A stretch of 64,000 bases of DNA from contig CAVZBY010000011.1 of assembly GCA_963773685.1 (NCBI GenBank), forward strand, positions 372,001-436,000. Reading direction: 5' to 3'. Below are positions 1 to 9,379 of this stretch, in pieces (the stretch's first letter is position 1; every line of letters starts with the position of its first letter). The position numbers and the translations under genes are program-made. The DNA is from JALHVH01 sp963773685 (lineage in GTDB: Bacteria > Acidobacteriota > Aminicenantia > Aminicenantales > Saccharicenantaceae). The notes beneath the pieces are model-generated. The model did no database searches. It was not told where the DNA came from and was given only the letters and a program-made list of their open reading frames with translations.

Positions 1-1
1 G

Positions 2-55
2 AACGGATACCGCATCCAGAAGAGGAACCTCGTCACCCTGGAGGTCAGCCGCTGA
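2..55 (+). CDS. C-terminal end of an unidentified protein (partial)
   Basis: An open frame enters from the left edge and ends in a TGA that overlaps the ATG of the next gene (TGATG), a typical operon junction. Only 17 residues are visible, ending LVTLEVSR. This is too little to assign a family. The overlap suggests translational coupling to rpe. Confidence 0.5.
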   Translation, partial: NGYRIQKRNLVTLEVSR

Positions 56-732
56 TGGCCCTCATCGCCCCCTCGATCCTCTCGGCCGATTTCGCCCGCA
101 TCGGCGAGGCCGTCGCGTTGGCCGAAGAGGCCGGGGCCGACCTCGTCCACATCGACGTCATGGACGGCCATTTCGTCCCCAACCTGACGCTCGGCCCCCA
201 GCTCGTGGCCTCCCTGAGGAAGATGACCCGCCTGCCGCTCGACGTCCATCTCATGGTCGAGAACCCGCGGGCGTTCATCCCGGCCTTCAGCGAGGCCGGC
301 GCCGACTGGATCTCCTTCCACCTGGAAGCCTCCGCCCACCTCCACAAGGACGTCTCTCTCGTCCGCGAGCTCGGGCGCAAGGCGGGCCTCGCCCTCAATC
401 CCGCGACGCCCGTCGCCCTGCTCGAGGAGATCCTCCCGGACCTGGACTTCGTCCTCCTGATGTCCGTCAACCCCGGCTGGGGGGGACAACGGTTCATCCC
501 CTCCTCCCGGAAGAAGATCCGGGCGCTCGGGACGAGGATCCGGGAGAAGGGTCTGGGCGTCCTCATCGAGGTCGACGGCGGCGTCAACCTCGGGAACTTC
601 GAGGACCTCGTCGCCGACGGCGTGGACGTCCTCGTCGCCGGCTCGGCGATCTATGCCGCCCCCGACCCGGCCGCCGTGATCCGCCGGATGAAGGACGCGG
701 CCGGGGCGCGCGGCGGGGAGCGGCGGCCATGA
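55..732 (+). CDS. rpe: Ribulose-phosphate 3-epimerase
   Basis: Interconverts D-ribulose 5-phosphate and D-xylulose 5-phosphate in the pentose phosphate pathway; cytosolic TIM barrel. The 225-residue protein has the usual length. Visible family motifs are SILSAD (residues 7-12), HIDVMDGHFVPN with metal ligands His32 and Asp34, DVHLMVENP with His65, the phosphate loop SVNPGWGGQ, and EVDGGV with the second catalytic Asp174. The start overlaps the stop of the preceding frame, and the end overlaps the next start (ATGA), so it lies in a tightly packed operon. Assignment is secure. Confidence 0.97.
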   Translation: MALIAPSILSADFARIGEAVALAEEAGADLVHIDVMDGHFVPNLTLGPQLVASLRKMTRLPLDVHLMVENPRAFIPAFSEAGADWISFHLEASAHLHKDVSLVRELGRKAGLALNPATPVALLEEILPDLDFVLLMSVNPGWGGQRFIPSSRKKIRALGTRIREKGLGVLIEVDGGVNLGNFEDLVADGVDVLVAGSAIYAAPDPAAVIRRMKDAAGARGGERRP

Positions 733-1673
733 GGATCGTCGTCACCGGCGCGGCGGGTTTCATCGGATCCAACCTCTGCCGGGAGCTCCTCGCCGCCGGC
801 CACGTCGTCACCGGGATCGACGCGTTCACCGATTATTACCCGCGATGGATCAAGGAGCGGAACGTCGTTCCCCTTCGGAAGGAGCCGGATTTCGAGCTCC
901 TGGACAAGGACCTGGACGCTATGGACCTCGCGGCGGTCCTCGGCGGGGCCGACGCGGTCTATCACCTCGCGGCCCAGGCCGGCGTCCGGGCGAGCTGGGG
1001 CCGCAGCTTCGACGTCTACACCAGGAACAACATCCAGGTGACGCAGAAGCTGCTCGAGGCCTCCCGGGACCTCGGGCTCAAGAAGTTCATCTATGCCTCG
1101 TCGTCCTCGGTCTACGGCCTGACGCCGGTCCTCCCCATGGCCGAAACGAATTTCGTCCAGCCCCTGTCCCCCTACGGGGTTTCCAAGCTCGCCGCCGAAC
1201 AACTGTGTTTCCTCTATTTCAAGAACTTCGGCGTGCCGGCGGTCTCCCTCCGGTTCTTCACGGTTTACGGGCCTTCGCAGCGCCCCGACATGGCCTTCCA
1301 CAAGTTCTTCAAGGCCATGGCCGAGGACCGGGAGTTCACCGTGTTCGGGGACGGCCGACAGACGCGGGACTTCACGTTCGTCGCCGATATCGTCCGGGCC
1401 AACCTGGCCGCGCTCGAAACGGGGCGGCCCGGGGAGACCTACAACGTCGGCGGCGGTCACCGCAGGACGCTCGCCGACGTCATCGGCATCATGGAAGGGG
1501 TCAGCGGGGTCGCGGCGCGGGTCCGCTGGGCCGACCGGCAGAAAGGGGACGTCCCCGACACCTGGGCCGATATCGCGAAAGCGCGGAAGGACCTGGACTA
1601 TTCTCCGAGGACGGAGCTCGAGGACGGGCTCCGGCAGGAGTGGGACTGGGTCCGCGAGATCTATTCTTCATGA
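729..1673 (+). CDS. NAD-dependent sugar-nucleotide epimerase/dehydratase
   Basis: Extended short-chain dehydrogenase acting on nucleotide sugars, probably a UDP-glucose 4-epimerase or UDP-glucuronate 4-epimerase relative (314 aa). The Rossmann motif GAAGFIG is at residues 7-13, SSSVYG follows, and the catalytic pair is Tyr149/Lys153 in YGVSK. The segment FFTVYGP and a C-terminal QKGDVPDTWAD region match the UDP-glucuronate epimerase group. Exact substrate cannot be read from the sequence. Translation is coupled to rpe by a 4-base overlap. Product probably feeds surface polysaccharide synthesis (inference). Confidence 0.9.
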   Translation: MRIVVTGAAGFIGSNLCRELLAAGHVVTGIDAFTDYYPRWIKERNVVPLRKEPDFELLDKDLDAMDLAAVLGGADAVYHLAAQAGVRASWGRSFDVYTRNNIQVTQKLLEASRDLGLKKFIYASSSSVYGLTPVLPMAETNFVQPLSPYGVSKLAAEQLCFLYFKNFGVPAVSLRFFTVYGPSQRPDMAFHKFFKAMAEDREFTVFGDGRQTRDFTFVADIVRANLAALETGRPGETYNVGGGHRRTLADVIGIMEGVSGVAARVRWADRQKGDVPDTWADIAKARKDLDYSPRTELEDGLRQEWDWVREIYSS

Positions 1674-1690
1674 ACGGAGAGAACGCCATC

Positions 1691-2492
1691 ATGACACCCA
1701 CCGCACGAACGGCCCGCTTCGCGATCGCCCTGGGCATCGCCCTCAGCCTCCTCCTGCCCGCCTGCAGCCGAAAGAAGGTCGAGGTCGCCCCCGACGTCGC
1801 CTCCTCCGACGAGGCCCTGTTCAAGCTCGGCGAGGCGGCGGTCAAGAAGGACACCGAGAAGGCCCTCCTCTATCTCCGCCAGGTCATCGATTCCTTCCCC
1901 AAGAGCTTCTACGCCCAGAGGGCCAAGCTCCTCATCGCCGACGCCTATTTCCGGAAGGGCGACGAGGGCAACATGATCCTGGCCGCGGCCGAATACAGGG
2001 AATTCATCAATCTCTATCCCTATAGCCCTTCGGCCGCCTACTGCCAGTACCAGATCGGCATGACGTTCTTCACCAAGGCCCTGAAGCCGGGCCGCGACCA
2101 GATCGAAGACCATCCAGGCCCTGGCCGAGTTCAAGAAGGTCGTCACGGCCTATCCGGCGAGCGATCAGGCCCGGACCGCCCAGGACAAGATCCGGGACTG
2201 CGAGGAGCGCCTGGCCGAGCACGCCCTGTCGATCGGCAAGCACTATCACCGGGTCAAGGCCTACAAGGCCGCGACGAGCCGGCTGGGCGAGATCGTGACG
2301 AGCTATCCGGGCTATTCGAAGATGGATGCCGTCTATTTCTATCTCGGCGATTCCTACTTCCTGTGGAACAAGGTCGACGAGAGCGGCCCCTACTTCACCA
2401 AGCTGATCACGGACCACCCCAAGAGCAAGTTCGTGAAGAAAGCCCAGGAACGGCTCAAGCTGATCGAAGCCCGGGCCAAGGTCTCGAAATGA
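1691..2492 (+). CDS. bamD: BamD-like outer-membrane assembly lipoprotein (frameshifted)
   Basis: Lipoprotein component of the BAM complex that inserts beta-barrel proteins into the outer membrane. The start ATG has GGAGAG nine bases upstream. A signal peptide ends in lipobox LLPAC with Cys25. TPR-like repeats follow (YLRQVIDSFPKS, AAEYREFINLYPYS, KLITDHPKS), characteristic of BamD/YfiO. The frame breaks near 2103 (ATC GAAG ACC): removing one base joins the two halves into about 266 residues, the family size. I read this as a one-base sequence error. A beta-barrel-like gene follows. BamD is preferred over a generic TPR lipoprotein on lipobox and length. Confidence 0.85.
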
Positions 2493-2511
2493 GGCGCCCA
2501 AGGAGGGTCCG

Positions 2512-3291
2512 ATGAACCGAGCCGTAAAGACGTTTGTCGCGCTGGCGGTCGGCGCGGTCCTGGCCGCGGGCGCGTCGGCGCAGACCCCGCGGAAAGGCCT
2601 CTTCGAGGATCCGGTCCTGAAGGTCGGGATCGAGGGCGGATTCGCCGCGAAGAGCGTGCGCTGGGACAAGGGGACCGATGAGTCCACGCTCAGGACACGC
2701 CGCCTGGGTCTGGCCGCGGACGTGACCTTCGCCAGCGGTCTCGGCCTGAGCCTGTTCGCAGGATGGGGATCCTCCGACCCGGAGAACGCGGTCTTCCGGA
2801 ACCTGCCGATCTCTCTCGAGTACGCGGCGGGCGCCATGAAGGGGCTCGCCTTCGGCGCCGCGGTCCGGAAAACGCTCGTCACTTTCGGGGATTTTGAGAC
2901 GGGAGCGCGCGCGAGCTACGTCATCTTTACGGGGACCTCGAAGACCTGGCCCATCGAGGGCTTTGCCGTCGAGGGCGATGCCCGGGGCCGGCCGAAATGG
3001 TCCGAGCTCGAGATCGGCCCGACGGTCGCGTACAAGGCCTTCGCGCGGCTCACGCCCTACCTCGGCCTGTCCCTGAACTGGTTCCGCGGAGATTTCCGGA
3101 TGACGGAGAGCCTCGGCGAGCTCGGAGGGGAGCAGGTCCGGAAGTTCGCCCAGAAGGGCCTTCTTCGGATCGCGCTCGGCGCGTCCTTCGATCTCGGACG
3201 CGGGTTCTTCATCGACGGCGAGGCCGGGGCCATCCCCGCAAAGGGAAAGACCGGCACGGGCGCGACCGTCAGGCTTCTCTACGGCTTCTAG
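2512..3291 (+). CDS. Secreted, probable outer-membrane beta-barrel protein
   Basis: A 259-residue protein with an N-terminal signal peptide (positively charged start, hydrophobic stretch, cleavage likely after GASA at about residue 23). The rest is rich in Gly and alternating aromatic/hydrophobic strands (GLGLSLFAGWG, YLGLSLNWFRG, TVRLLYGF) and ends in Phe, as outer-membrane barrels do. The start follows AAGGAGGGTCCG. No conserved family is recognised. It lies 19 bases after bamD, so it may be a BAM substrate or simply co-transcribed. Confidence 0.7.
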   Translation: MNRAVKTFVALAVGAVLAAGASAQTPRKGLFEDPVLKVGIEGGFAAKSVRWDKGTDESTLRTRRLGLAADVTFASGLGLSLFAGWGSSDPENAVFRNLPISLEYAAGAMKGLAFGAAVRKTLVTFGDFETGARASYVIFTGTSKTWPIEGFAVEGDARGRPKWSELEIGPTVAYKAFARLTPYLGLSLNWFRGDFRMTESLGELGGEQVRKFAQKGLLRIALGASFDLGRGFFIDGEAGAIPAKGKTGTGATVRLLYGF

Positions 3292-3308
3292 CGACGTGAG
3301 GAGACACC

Positions 3309-4691
3309 ATGAGCCCTATCCTTAAAAGAGCTGCCCTGGCGATCCCGGCGCTCGCCCTGGCCTGTTCCGCGCTTGTCCTCGCCGGGATCTCGGACTTCGG
3401 CGCCGGGAGGGACGTCCCCCGGAGCCGGCGGGGAGACCGGAGCGAAGCGCCGAGGATCCGCGCCCTCGGGCGGGCGTCGCTGCCCCCTTCGAGCGGCCGC
3501 CGGTTCGCCGATGATCGCGTGCTCGTCACCTTCCGGCCCGAATTCGCCGCCCGGAGCGTCGGTCCGACGCTCAAGGCTTACGGGGTCCGCTCGATCGCGT
3601 CGGTCCCGCGGGCTGGATTCCATGTGGTCTCGGTCCCGAAGGGGATGTCGGCCGCCGAGCTCGTCTCGGCCCTGAACCGCAACCCCGACGTCGCCGGCGC
3701 GCGGCCCGACCCCATCGTCCGGCTGGCCGTCAGGCCCAACGACAAGTACTTCGGCGACCAATACGCCCTTTCCAACTCGGGCCAGGTGCTGGACGACCTC
3801 CCCGACCAACCCCAAGGGAGGGCGGGCGCCGACATCAACGCCACGGGGGCCTGGGACCAGACGAAGGGCGATCCCGGCATCATCATCGCCGTCCTGGATA
3901 CGGGCGTCGAGCTGAGCCACCCCGACATCCAGAACAAGCTCGTCTCTCCGGGAAGGGATTTCGTCGGCGGCGGCAGCGATGCGAACGACGACGTGTGGCA
4001 CGGGACCCATGTCGCGGGCATCGCGGCGGCGGAGACCGATAACGAGCTGGGCATCGCCGGAGTCGCGTGGAACTGCGACATCCTGCCGGGCAAGATCATC
4101 GACGCTTCGGGAGAGGGCGATTACGGGGCCCTCATCCTGGCCATCTACTGGGCCGTCGATCAGGGGGCCGGCGTCATCAACCTCAGCCTCGGGGGCGACC
4201 AGCCCGACGACGACCTCCTGGCGGCCCTGAGATACGCCTACGAACATAACGTGGTCATCGCGGCCGCGGCCGGCAACGAGGCCGGGCCCGTTCTCTACCC
4301 GGCGGCCTACGATCAGTATTGCCTGGCCGTCGCGGCGACCGATTACAACGACGCCCGGGCCGCCTTCTCCAATACGGGGCCGGAGGTCGACGTGGCCGCC
4401 CCGGGCGTGGACGTCCTGAGCCTCTACCCGACCTGGGACACTCCCGCCGGCTTCGCCCCGTACGTCTATGCCAACGGCACATCGATGGCCACGCCCCACG
4501 TCGCCGGATTGGCGGCTCTCCTCAAGAGCCTCAAGCCCTGGCTCACGGCCGGCGAGGTCATGAACATCATCAGGTACTCCGCCGACGACGTGAACGCGGT
4601 CGCCTTCCCGGGCCGGGACGACGAGCTCGGCTACGGACGGATCAACGCCGAACGGGCCCTGGCCCCTTATCGGTTGACGTCCTCGAAATAG
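3309..4691 (+). CDS. Secreted subtilisin-like serine peptidase (S8 family)
   Basis: Extracellular or periplasmic endopeptidase, 460 aa. A signal peptide occupies about residues 1-27. A propeptide-like segment follows (DDRVLVTFRPEF onward). The catalytic triad is Asp197 (AVLDTG), His231 (WHGTHVAG) and Ser392 (NGTSMATPHVAG). The oxyanion Asn sits in AAAAGNEAG. The domain ends soon after GYGRINAERAL with no extra C-terminal module. It is intact and uses the same codons as its neighbours. It lies between an envelope gene and recN with short gaps, so it may be cotranscribed. Confidence 0.95.
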   Translation: MSPILKRAALAIPALALACSALVLAGISDFGAGRDVPRSRRGDRSEAPRIRALGRASLPPSSGRRFADDRVLVTFRPEFAARSVGPTLKAYGVRSIASVPRAGFHVVSVPKGMSAAELVSALNRNPDVAGARPDPIVRLAVRPNDKYFGDQYALSNSGQVLDDLPDQPQGRAGADINATGAWDQTKGDPGIIIAVLDTGVELSHPDIQNKLVSPGRDFVGGGSDANDDVWHGTHVAGIAAAETDNELGIAGVAWNCDILPGKIIDASGEGDYGALILAIYWAVDQGAGVINLSLGGDQPDDDLLAALRYAYEHNVVIAAAAGNEAGPVLYPAAYDQYCLAVAATDYNDARAAFSNTGPEVDVAAPGVDVLSLYPTWDTPAGFAPYVYANGTSMATPHVAGLAALLKSLKPWLTAGEVMNIIRYSADDVNAVAFPGRDDELGYGRINAERALAPYRLTSSK

Positions 4692-4700
4692 CGGAGCGGC

Positions 4701-6408
4701 ATGATCAAGTTCCTGCGGGTCCGGAACCTCGCCACCATCGAGGACCTGACCCTCGAGCTCGCCGACGGGTTCACGGTCCTGACCGGAGAGACCGGAGCCG
4801 GGAAATCCATCCTCATCGACGCCATCCGCCTCCTCCTCGGCGAGAAAAGCTCCCCCGATTATGTCCGGACGGGGGCCGCGGAAGCTTCCATCGAAGCCCT
4901 GTTCGAGGTCCCGCCGGGGGCGCTCCCCGTCCCGGGCTCCGATGAGGGCAACGAGATCCTCGTCCAGAGACAGATCCCCGTCCAGGGGACGGGGAAAGCT
5001 TACGTCAACGGGGTCCTCGTCCCGGTCCGCGCGCTGAAGGACGCCGGGGCCGCCGTCGCCGACATCTATGGCCAGAACGACCATGTCTTCCTGCTTCATA
5101 TCGAGAACCATCGCGGCTATCTCGACGCCTTCTGCGATGCCCAGGCCGTCAGGGAGCAGGTCGCCCTGGCCGCCCGGGAATTGAGGTCCGTCCTGCGTCA
5201 GAAGCAGGACCTCGAGGCCCGGAGCCGGGACCGCGCCCAGCGGCTCGATCTCCTCGCCTTCCAGGTCCGCGAGATCGAGGCGGCCGGCCTCAGACCCGGA
5301 GAGGAGGAAGAGCTCTCGCAGACACGGGAGGTCCTGAAGAACGCCGGCAAGATCGCCGCCCTCGTCGAGCAGGCGATCGATCTGAGCTATGCCGGCGAGG
5401 AATCCCTCCTGCCCCTGCTCGCCCGCCTCAAGGCCGTGCTGAAGGATCTGTCGCCCTTCGAGCCGTCCGTTCCGGCCTCCCTGCGGACGGTCGAGGAATT
5501 CGGCATCTTCCTCGACGAGCTCGCCCGCGGCCTGATGCGGTTCAAGGACGGGAATCCGGGCGGCCCGGAGTCCCTGGAGGCCGTCGAGGAACGCCTCGAC
5601 ACGATCGACAAGCTCAAGCGGAAATACGGGCCGGGGATCCCGGAGATCCTGGCCCATCTCGAAGCGATCCGGACCGAGGAGAGGGACCTCGTCGGCGGGC
5701 CGCGAGCGCCTTGAGGGGCTCGACCGGGAGGTCTCCGAAAAGTACAAGGCCTATGTCGACGGCGCCCGCAGGCTCTCGGCCCTGCGGACCGCGCGGGCGC
5801 CCGAGCTCGAGAGGCTCATCGAGAAGGAGATCGCCCTCCTGGGCATGAAGAAGGCCGCGTTCAAGGCGGAGGTGCGGACGACGCCGGCCTCCCTTTCCGA
5901 GCCGTCCTCGATCCGCGACGAAGGAACCGAGGACGTGGAATTCCTCATCTCGCCCAACCCGGGCGAGGAGCTTCGCCCCCTTCGCCGGGTCGCCTCCGGG
6001 GGGGAGCTGTCGCGGGTCATGCTCGCCCTGAGATCGCTCGGGAAGGGGGCCGAAGCCGGAAGGACATTGGTCTTCGACGAGATCGACGCCGGGATCGGCG
6101 GAAGGACCGCCGACGCCGTGGCCGAGAAGCTCCGGTCCCTCGCCCGCCGGCACCAGGTCCTCTGCATCACGCATCTCCCCCGCATCGCCGCGTCGGCCGC
6201 GCATCATTTCCAGGTGGCCAAGTCCGTCGAGCGATCGCGGACGTTCACCACCGTCCGGGAGCTTCGGCCGGACGACCGGGTCGAGGAGATCGCGCGCCTC
6301 ATCTCCGGGACGAGGGTCACCGAGGCGTCCCTGCAAAGCGCCCGGGAGATGATCGCGGAGCCCCCCGCGCCGGAGAGGGCGAAGGCGTCCGGCAGGGCGC
6401 CCCAATGA
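4701..6408 (+). CDS. recN: DNA repair protein RecN (frameshifted)
   Basis: SMC-like ATPase acting in double-strand-break repair. Walker A GETGAGKS is near residue 30 after the typical N-terminus MIKFLRVRNLATIE. The Q-loop region IYGQNDH is present, a central coiled coil follows, and the ABC signature SGGELSRVMLAL precedes Walker B LVFDEIDAGIGG. The frame breaks near 5700 (GGG CCGC GAG); one surplus C joins the parts into about 568 residues, the normal RecN length. Both halves keep conserved motifs, so a base-call error is more likely than a pseudogene. Confidence 0.93.
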
Positions 6409-6427
6409 CACCGCACAGGAGTCGGAT

Positions 6428-6862
6428 GTGACAAGGAAAGAACGGGCCCTCGGGCTTTTCAAGGAAGGATTCAGCTGTTCCCAGGCCGTCGCGGCGGTCT
6501 TCGCCGAGGACCAGGGCCTGCCGGTCGAAACCGCGCTCCGGCTCTCCCAGGGCTTCGGCGGAGGCATGGCCCGCCTCGCGGAGACGTGCGGCGCCGTGAC
6601 CGGCGCGATCATGATCGTCGGATTGAAGCACGGCAGGGTCCGGGCCAAGGACGAGGAGGCCAAGGAAAAGACCTACGCCCTGGTCCAGGAGCTTTTCCGC
6701 CGCTTCCGGGCCCGTCACGGGTCCCTGCTGTGCCGGGACCTTCTCGGATGTGACATCGGGACGGCCGCGGGGCGGAAGACCGCCGACGACGCGAAGCTGC
6801 ACGATACCCTCTGCCCCCTGCTCATCGCCTCGGCCGTCGAGATCCTGGAAGACATCCTCTAG
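6428..6862 (+). CDS. C_GCAxxG_C_C family protein
   Basis: A 144-residue member of the small redox-type family named for its cysteine pattern. Visible are FSCSQAV (Cys near residue 18), the glycine-rich GFGGGMAR, ETCGAVTGA, and later cysteines in LLCRDLLGCD and TLCPLL. Family function is not established; the conserved cysteines suggest metal or disulfide chemistry. It starts at GTG, because the nearby ATG is followed directly by TGA; AGGAG lies about seven bases upstream. It sits 19 bases after recN. Confidence 0.88.
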   Translation: MTRKERALGLFKEGFSCSQAVAAVFAEDQGLPVETALRLSQGFGGGMARLAETCGAVTGAIMIVGLKHGRVRAKDEEAKEKTYALVQELFRRFRARHGSLLCRDLLGCDIGTAAGRKTADDAKLHDTLCPLLIASAVEILEDIL

Positions 6863-6932
6863 GGCCGGCCGCGTTCCCCGCCTCCCTCCGTTCGTGTATG
6901 ATAGGGGCCCGGGAAAAGGACGCCGCCGACAC

Positions 6933-8264
6933 ATGACCAGCAAGCTCGAAGGATCGCGGTTCACCATCCGCACGTTCGGCTGTCAGATGAACGAGAACGA
7001 CTCCGAGCACATCGCCGGGCTCCTCGCGGGAGCGGGGGCGGTCCGGGCGGGATCCCTCGAGGACAGCGATATCGTCATCGTCAACACCTGCGCCGTGCGC
7101 GGGAAATCCGAGGACAAGGCCGATTCCTTCCTGGGCCGCCTCACGACCCTCCAAAAAAAGCGCGACGTCCTCATCGCCGTCGCCGGCTGCTCGGCCCAGA
7201 TCCGCCGGGGCGAGCTCCTCCGGGCGAAACCCCGGATCGAGATCGTCGTCGGCCCCGACCGCTATCACGAGCTTCCCGCCCTCCTCGCGGAGCGGACGCG
7301 CGGCGGACGCGTCGCGACGGGCCGGAGCCGGGCGTGGCGCGAGCTCGGCCCGGACGTGACCCTCAGGGAGGACCCTTCGAGCGCCTATGTCCCCATCATG
7401 GAAGGCTGTGACAACTTCTGCGCCTACTGCGTCGTCCCCTTCGCCCGGGGCCGGGAGAAGTGCCGGCCGGCGGAGGGGGTCCTGGCCGAGGTCGCGGATG
7501 CCGCCGCGAAAGGATACCGGGAGGTGCAGCTCCTCGGGCAGAACGTGAACTCGTACCGGGACCCCGGGACGGGGACCGGCTTCGCGCCGCTCCTCGACCG
7601 GGTCTCCCGCGTCGCGGGGATCGCCTGGGTCCGGTTCCTCACATCTCACCCCAAGGATCTCTCCCCGGAGATCGCCCGGACCATGGCCGACCGGCCGACG
7701 GTCTGCCGGCAGATCCACCTCCCCCTCCAGTCCGGATCGTCCGCGGTCCTCGACAGGATGAACCGGGGATATACGCGCGACGCGTACATGGAGAAGATCG
7801 CGATGCTCAAGGCCCTCATGCCGGGCATCAGCCTGAGCACCGACATCATCGTCGGTTTTCCGGGAGAGACCGAGGCGGATTTCGAGGCGACGCTCTCCGC
7901 CGTCGAAGAGGTCGGCTACGCCAACATCTTCTCGTTCCGCTACTCCCCGAGGCCGATGACGGCCGCGGCGAGACTTCCCGACGACGTCCCGGCCGAGGTC
8001 AAGCGCGCGAGGCTCATCGTCCTCCAGGACCTCCAAAAACGCCTTCAGCTCGGGCGGCACCGGTCCTTTGTCGGGACGACCGTCCGCGTCCTCGGCACCG
8101 GCGTCAGCCGGAAGGGCGGCGGCCGGTTCACCGGGCGGACCGAGGGCTTCCAGGTCGTCAATTTCACCGCTCCCGAAGACGTCCGGGGCCGCTTCGTCGA
8201 CGTCCGCATCACCGACTGCGGGCCCTACAGCCTCGTCGGGGAGCTCGCGGGAGCGGCCCGCTGA
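6933..8264 (+). CDS. miaB: tRNA-2-methylthio-N6-dimethylallyladenosine synthase MiaB
   Basis: Radical SAM methylthiotransferase that converts i6A37 to ms2i6A37 in tRNA. The 443-residue protein has the UPF0004 domain with its three cluster cysteines (TFGCQMN, NTCAVR, VAGCSAQ), then the radical SAM motif CDNFCAYC and the linker FARGRE, and ends in a TRAM RNA-binding domain. The start ATG is preceded by GGAAAAGGA. An upstream in-frame extension overlaps the previous gene and is not used. FARGRE favours MiaB over RimO or MtaB. Confidence 0.95.
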   Translation: MTSKLEGSRFTIRTFGCQMNENDSEHIAGLLAGAGAVRAGSLEDSDIVIVNTCAVRGKSEDKADSFLGRLTTLQKKRDVLIAVAGCSAQIRRGELLRAKPRIEIVVGPDRYHELPALLAERTRGGRVATGRSRAWRELGPDVTLREDPSSAYVPIMEGCDNFCAYCVVPFARGREKCRPAEGVLAEVADAAAKGYREVQLLGQNVNSYRDPGTGTGFAPLLDRVSRVAGIAWVRFLTSHPKDLSPEIARTMADRPTVCRQIHLPLQSGSSAVLDRMNRGYTRDAYMEKIAMLKALMPGISLSTDIIVGFPGETEADFEATLSAVEEVGYANIFSFRYSPRPMTAAARLPDDVPAEVKRARLIVLQDLQKRLQLGRHRSFVGTTVRVLGTGVSRKGGGRFTGRTEGFQVVNFTAPEDVRGRFVDVRITDCGPYSLVGELAGAAR

Positions 8265-8274
8265 CCCCGCTTCG

Positions 8275-8303
8275 TTGCTATTCCCCCCGGATTTGGGTAT
8301 AAT
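8275..8303 (+). promoter_or_regulatory. Sigma70-type promoter for the nusA-infB operon
   Basis: TTGCTA at 8275-8280 and a perfect TATAAT at 8298-8303 with a 17-base spacer. The expected start site lies about 35 bases before the nusA ATG, so nusA and downstream genes can be transcribed independently of miaB. Confidence 0.75.
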
Positions 8304-8344
8304 TCCCTGTCTTTCCGGTTCCCCGTGGAATCAAGATCGGCGCC

Positions 8345-9379
8345 ATGAAAGTCAACGTCTGGAACTCGATCCTCCAGCTCAGCAAAGAGCGCGGGGTCGA
8401 GCCTCGCATCATCATCCAGGCCATCGAGGAATCCCTGCGCGTCGCCTCCTCCGGGCATTTCGCCCACGGCGAGGAGATCCGGATCCTGTTCCGGCCCGAG
8501 AAGGGGGAGCTCCGGGTCTATGTCCCGAAGAAGGTCGTGCTCGCGGTCGCCGACCCCGCCCGCGAGATCTCCGTCAAGGACGCCGGCGAGGTCCGGCGCG
8601 GGGCGGCCCCCGGCGAAGAGGTCGAGATCGATCTTCCGGCCGACACGCTCGGACGCATCGCGGCCCAGGCCGCCAAGCAGGTCATCTTCCAGAAGGTCCG
8701 GGACGCCGAACAGGAAAAGCTCTACGGCCAGTTCGCGCCCCGCATCGGAGAGATCGTCACCGGCATCGCCCGCCGCTTCGAGAACGGCACCATCATCCTC
8801 GAGGTCAACGGGACCGACGTCGTCTTCCCCGAGCGGGAGAAGCTCCCCAATGAGGAGTTCCGGAGGGGGGACAGCGTCAAGGCGGTCATCGTCCAGGTCC
8901 AAAAGGGATTCAAGGGCCTGCAGATCGTCGTCTCGAGGGCCAACCCCAGGTTCCTGGCCAAGCTCCTCGAGCACGAGATCCCGGAGATCGCCAACGGGAC
9001 GATCTCCATCCGCGACGTCGTCCGCCAGCCCGGAGAGAGGGCCAAGGTCGCCGTCGAGACGCAGGAGCGGGACATCGACCCCATCGGCGCCTGCATCGGC
9101 GTCAAGGGGAACCGCATCCTCGCCATCTCGAAGGAGCTCTCCGGGGAGAAGATCGACATCATCGAGTGGTCCGCGAACCCCGCGTCCTACGCCAAGGCCG
9201 CGCTCAGCCCCGCCAGGGTGGACAACATCCTGGTGATGGACAGGAACGAAAAGACCCTTCAGGCCATCGTGCCCCGGGACCAGCTGTCCCTGGCCATCGG
9301 CAAGAAGGGGATCAATGTCAAGCTGGCCTCCCGGTTGGTCGGCTGGAAAATCTCCATCCAAGAAGAATCACAACCATGA
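8345..9379 (+). CDS. nusA: Transcription termination/antitermination factor NusA
   Basis: Binds RNA polymerase and nascent RNA to modulate pausing, termination and antitermination. It shows the N-terminal RNAP-binding domain (MKVNVWNSILQLSKERG), an S1 domain around residues 135-190, and KH domains including GVKGNRI and GKKGINVKLASRL. At 344 residues it ends just after KH2, so it lacks the C-terminal acidic repeats of proteobacterial NusA, as in many other phyla. rimP, often directly upstream, is absent here; miaB precedes. Its stop overlaps the infB start (ATGA). Confidence 0.95.
   Translation: MKVNVWNSILQLSKERGVEPRIIIQAIEESLRVASSGHFAHGEEIRILFRPEKGELRVYVPKKVVLAVADPAREISVKDAGEVRRGAAPGEEVEIDLPADTLGRIAAQAAKQVIFQKVRDAEQEKLYGQFAPRIGEIVTGIARRFENGTIILEVNGTDVVFPEREKLPNEEFRRGDSVKAVIVQVQKGFKGLQIVVSRANPRFLAKLLEHEIPEIANGTISIRDVVRQPGERAKVAVETQERDIDPIGACIGVKGNRILAISKELSGEKIDIIEWSANPASYAKAALSPARVDNILVMDRNEKTLQAIVPRDQLSLAIGKKGINVKLASRLVGWKISIQEESQP

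Noticed and set aside
3288..5747. Very long antisense open frames (for example an 819-residue minus-strand frame here and a 920-residue plus-strand frame over ileS)
   Set aside because: They lie opposite well-recognised genes, have skewed Arg/Gly/Asp composition and no motifs. GC-rich third positions of the real genes leave few stops on the other strand.
4701..6408. Programmed +1 frameshift in recN or bamD
   Set aside because: No slippery sequence, stop codon in the shift codon or stimulatory element is visible. A single surplus base explains both, as in many other genes of the window.
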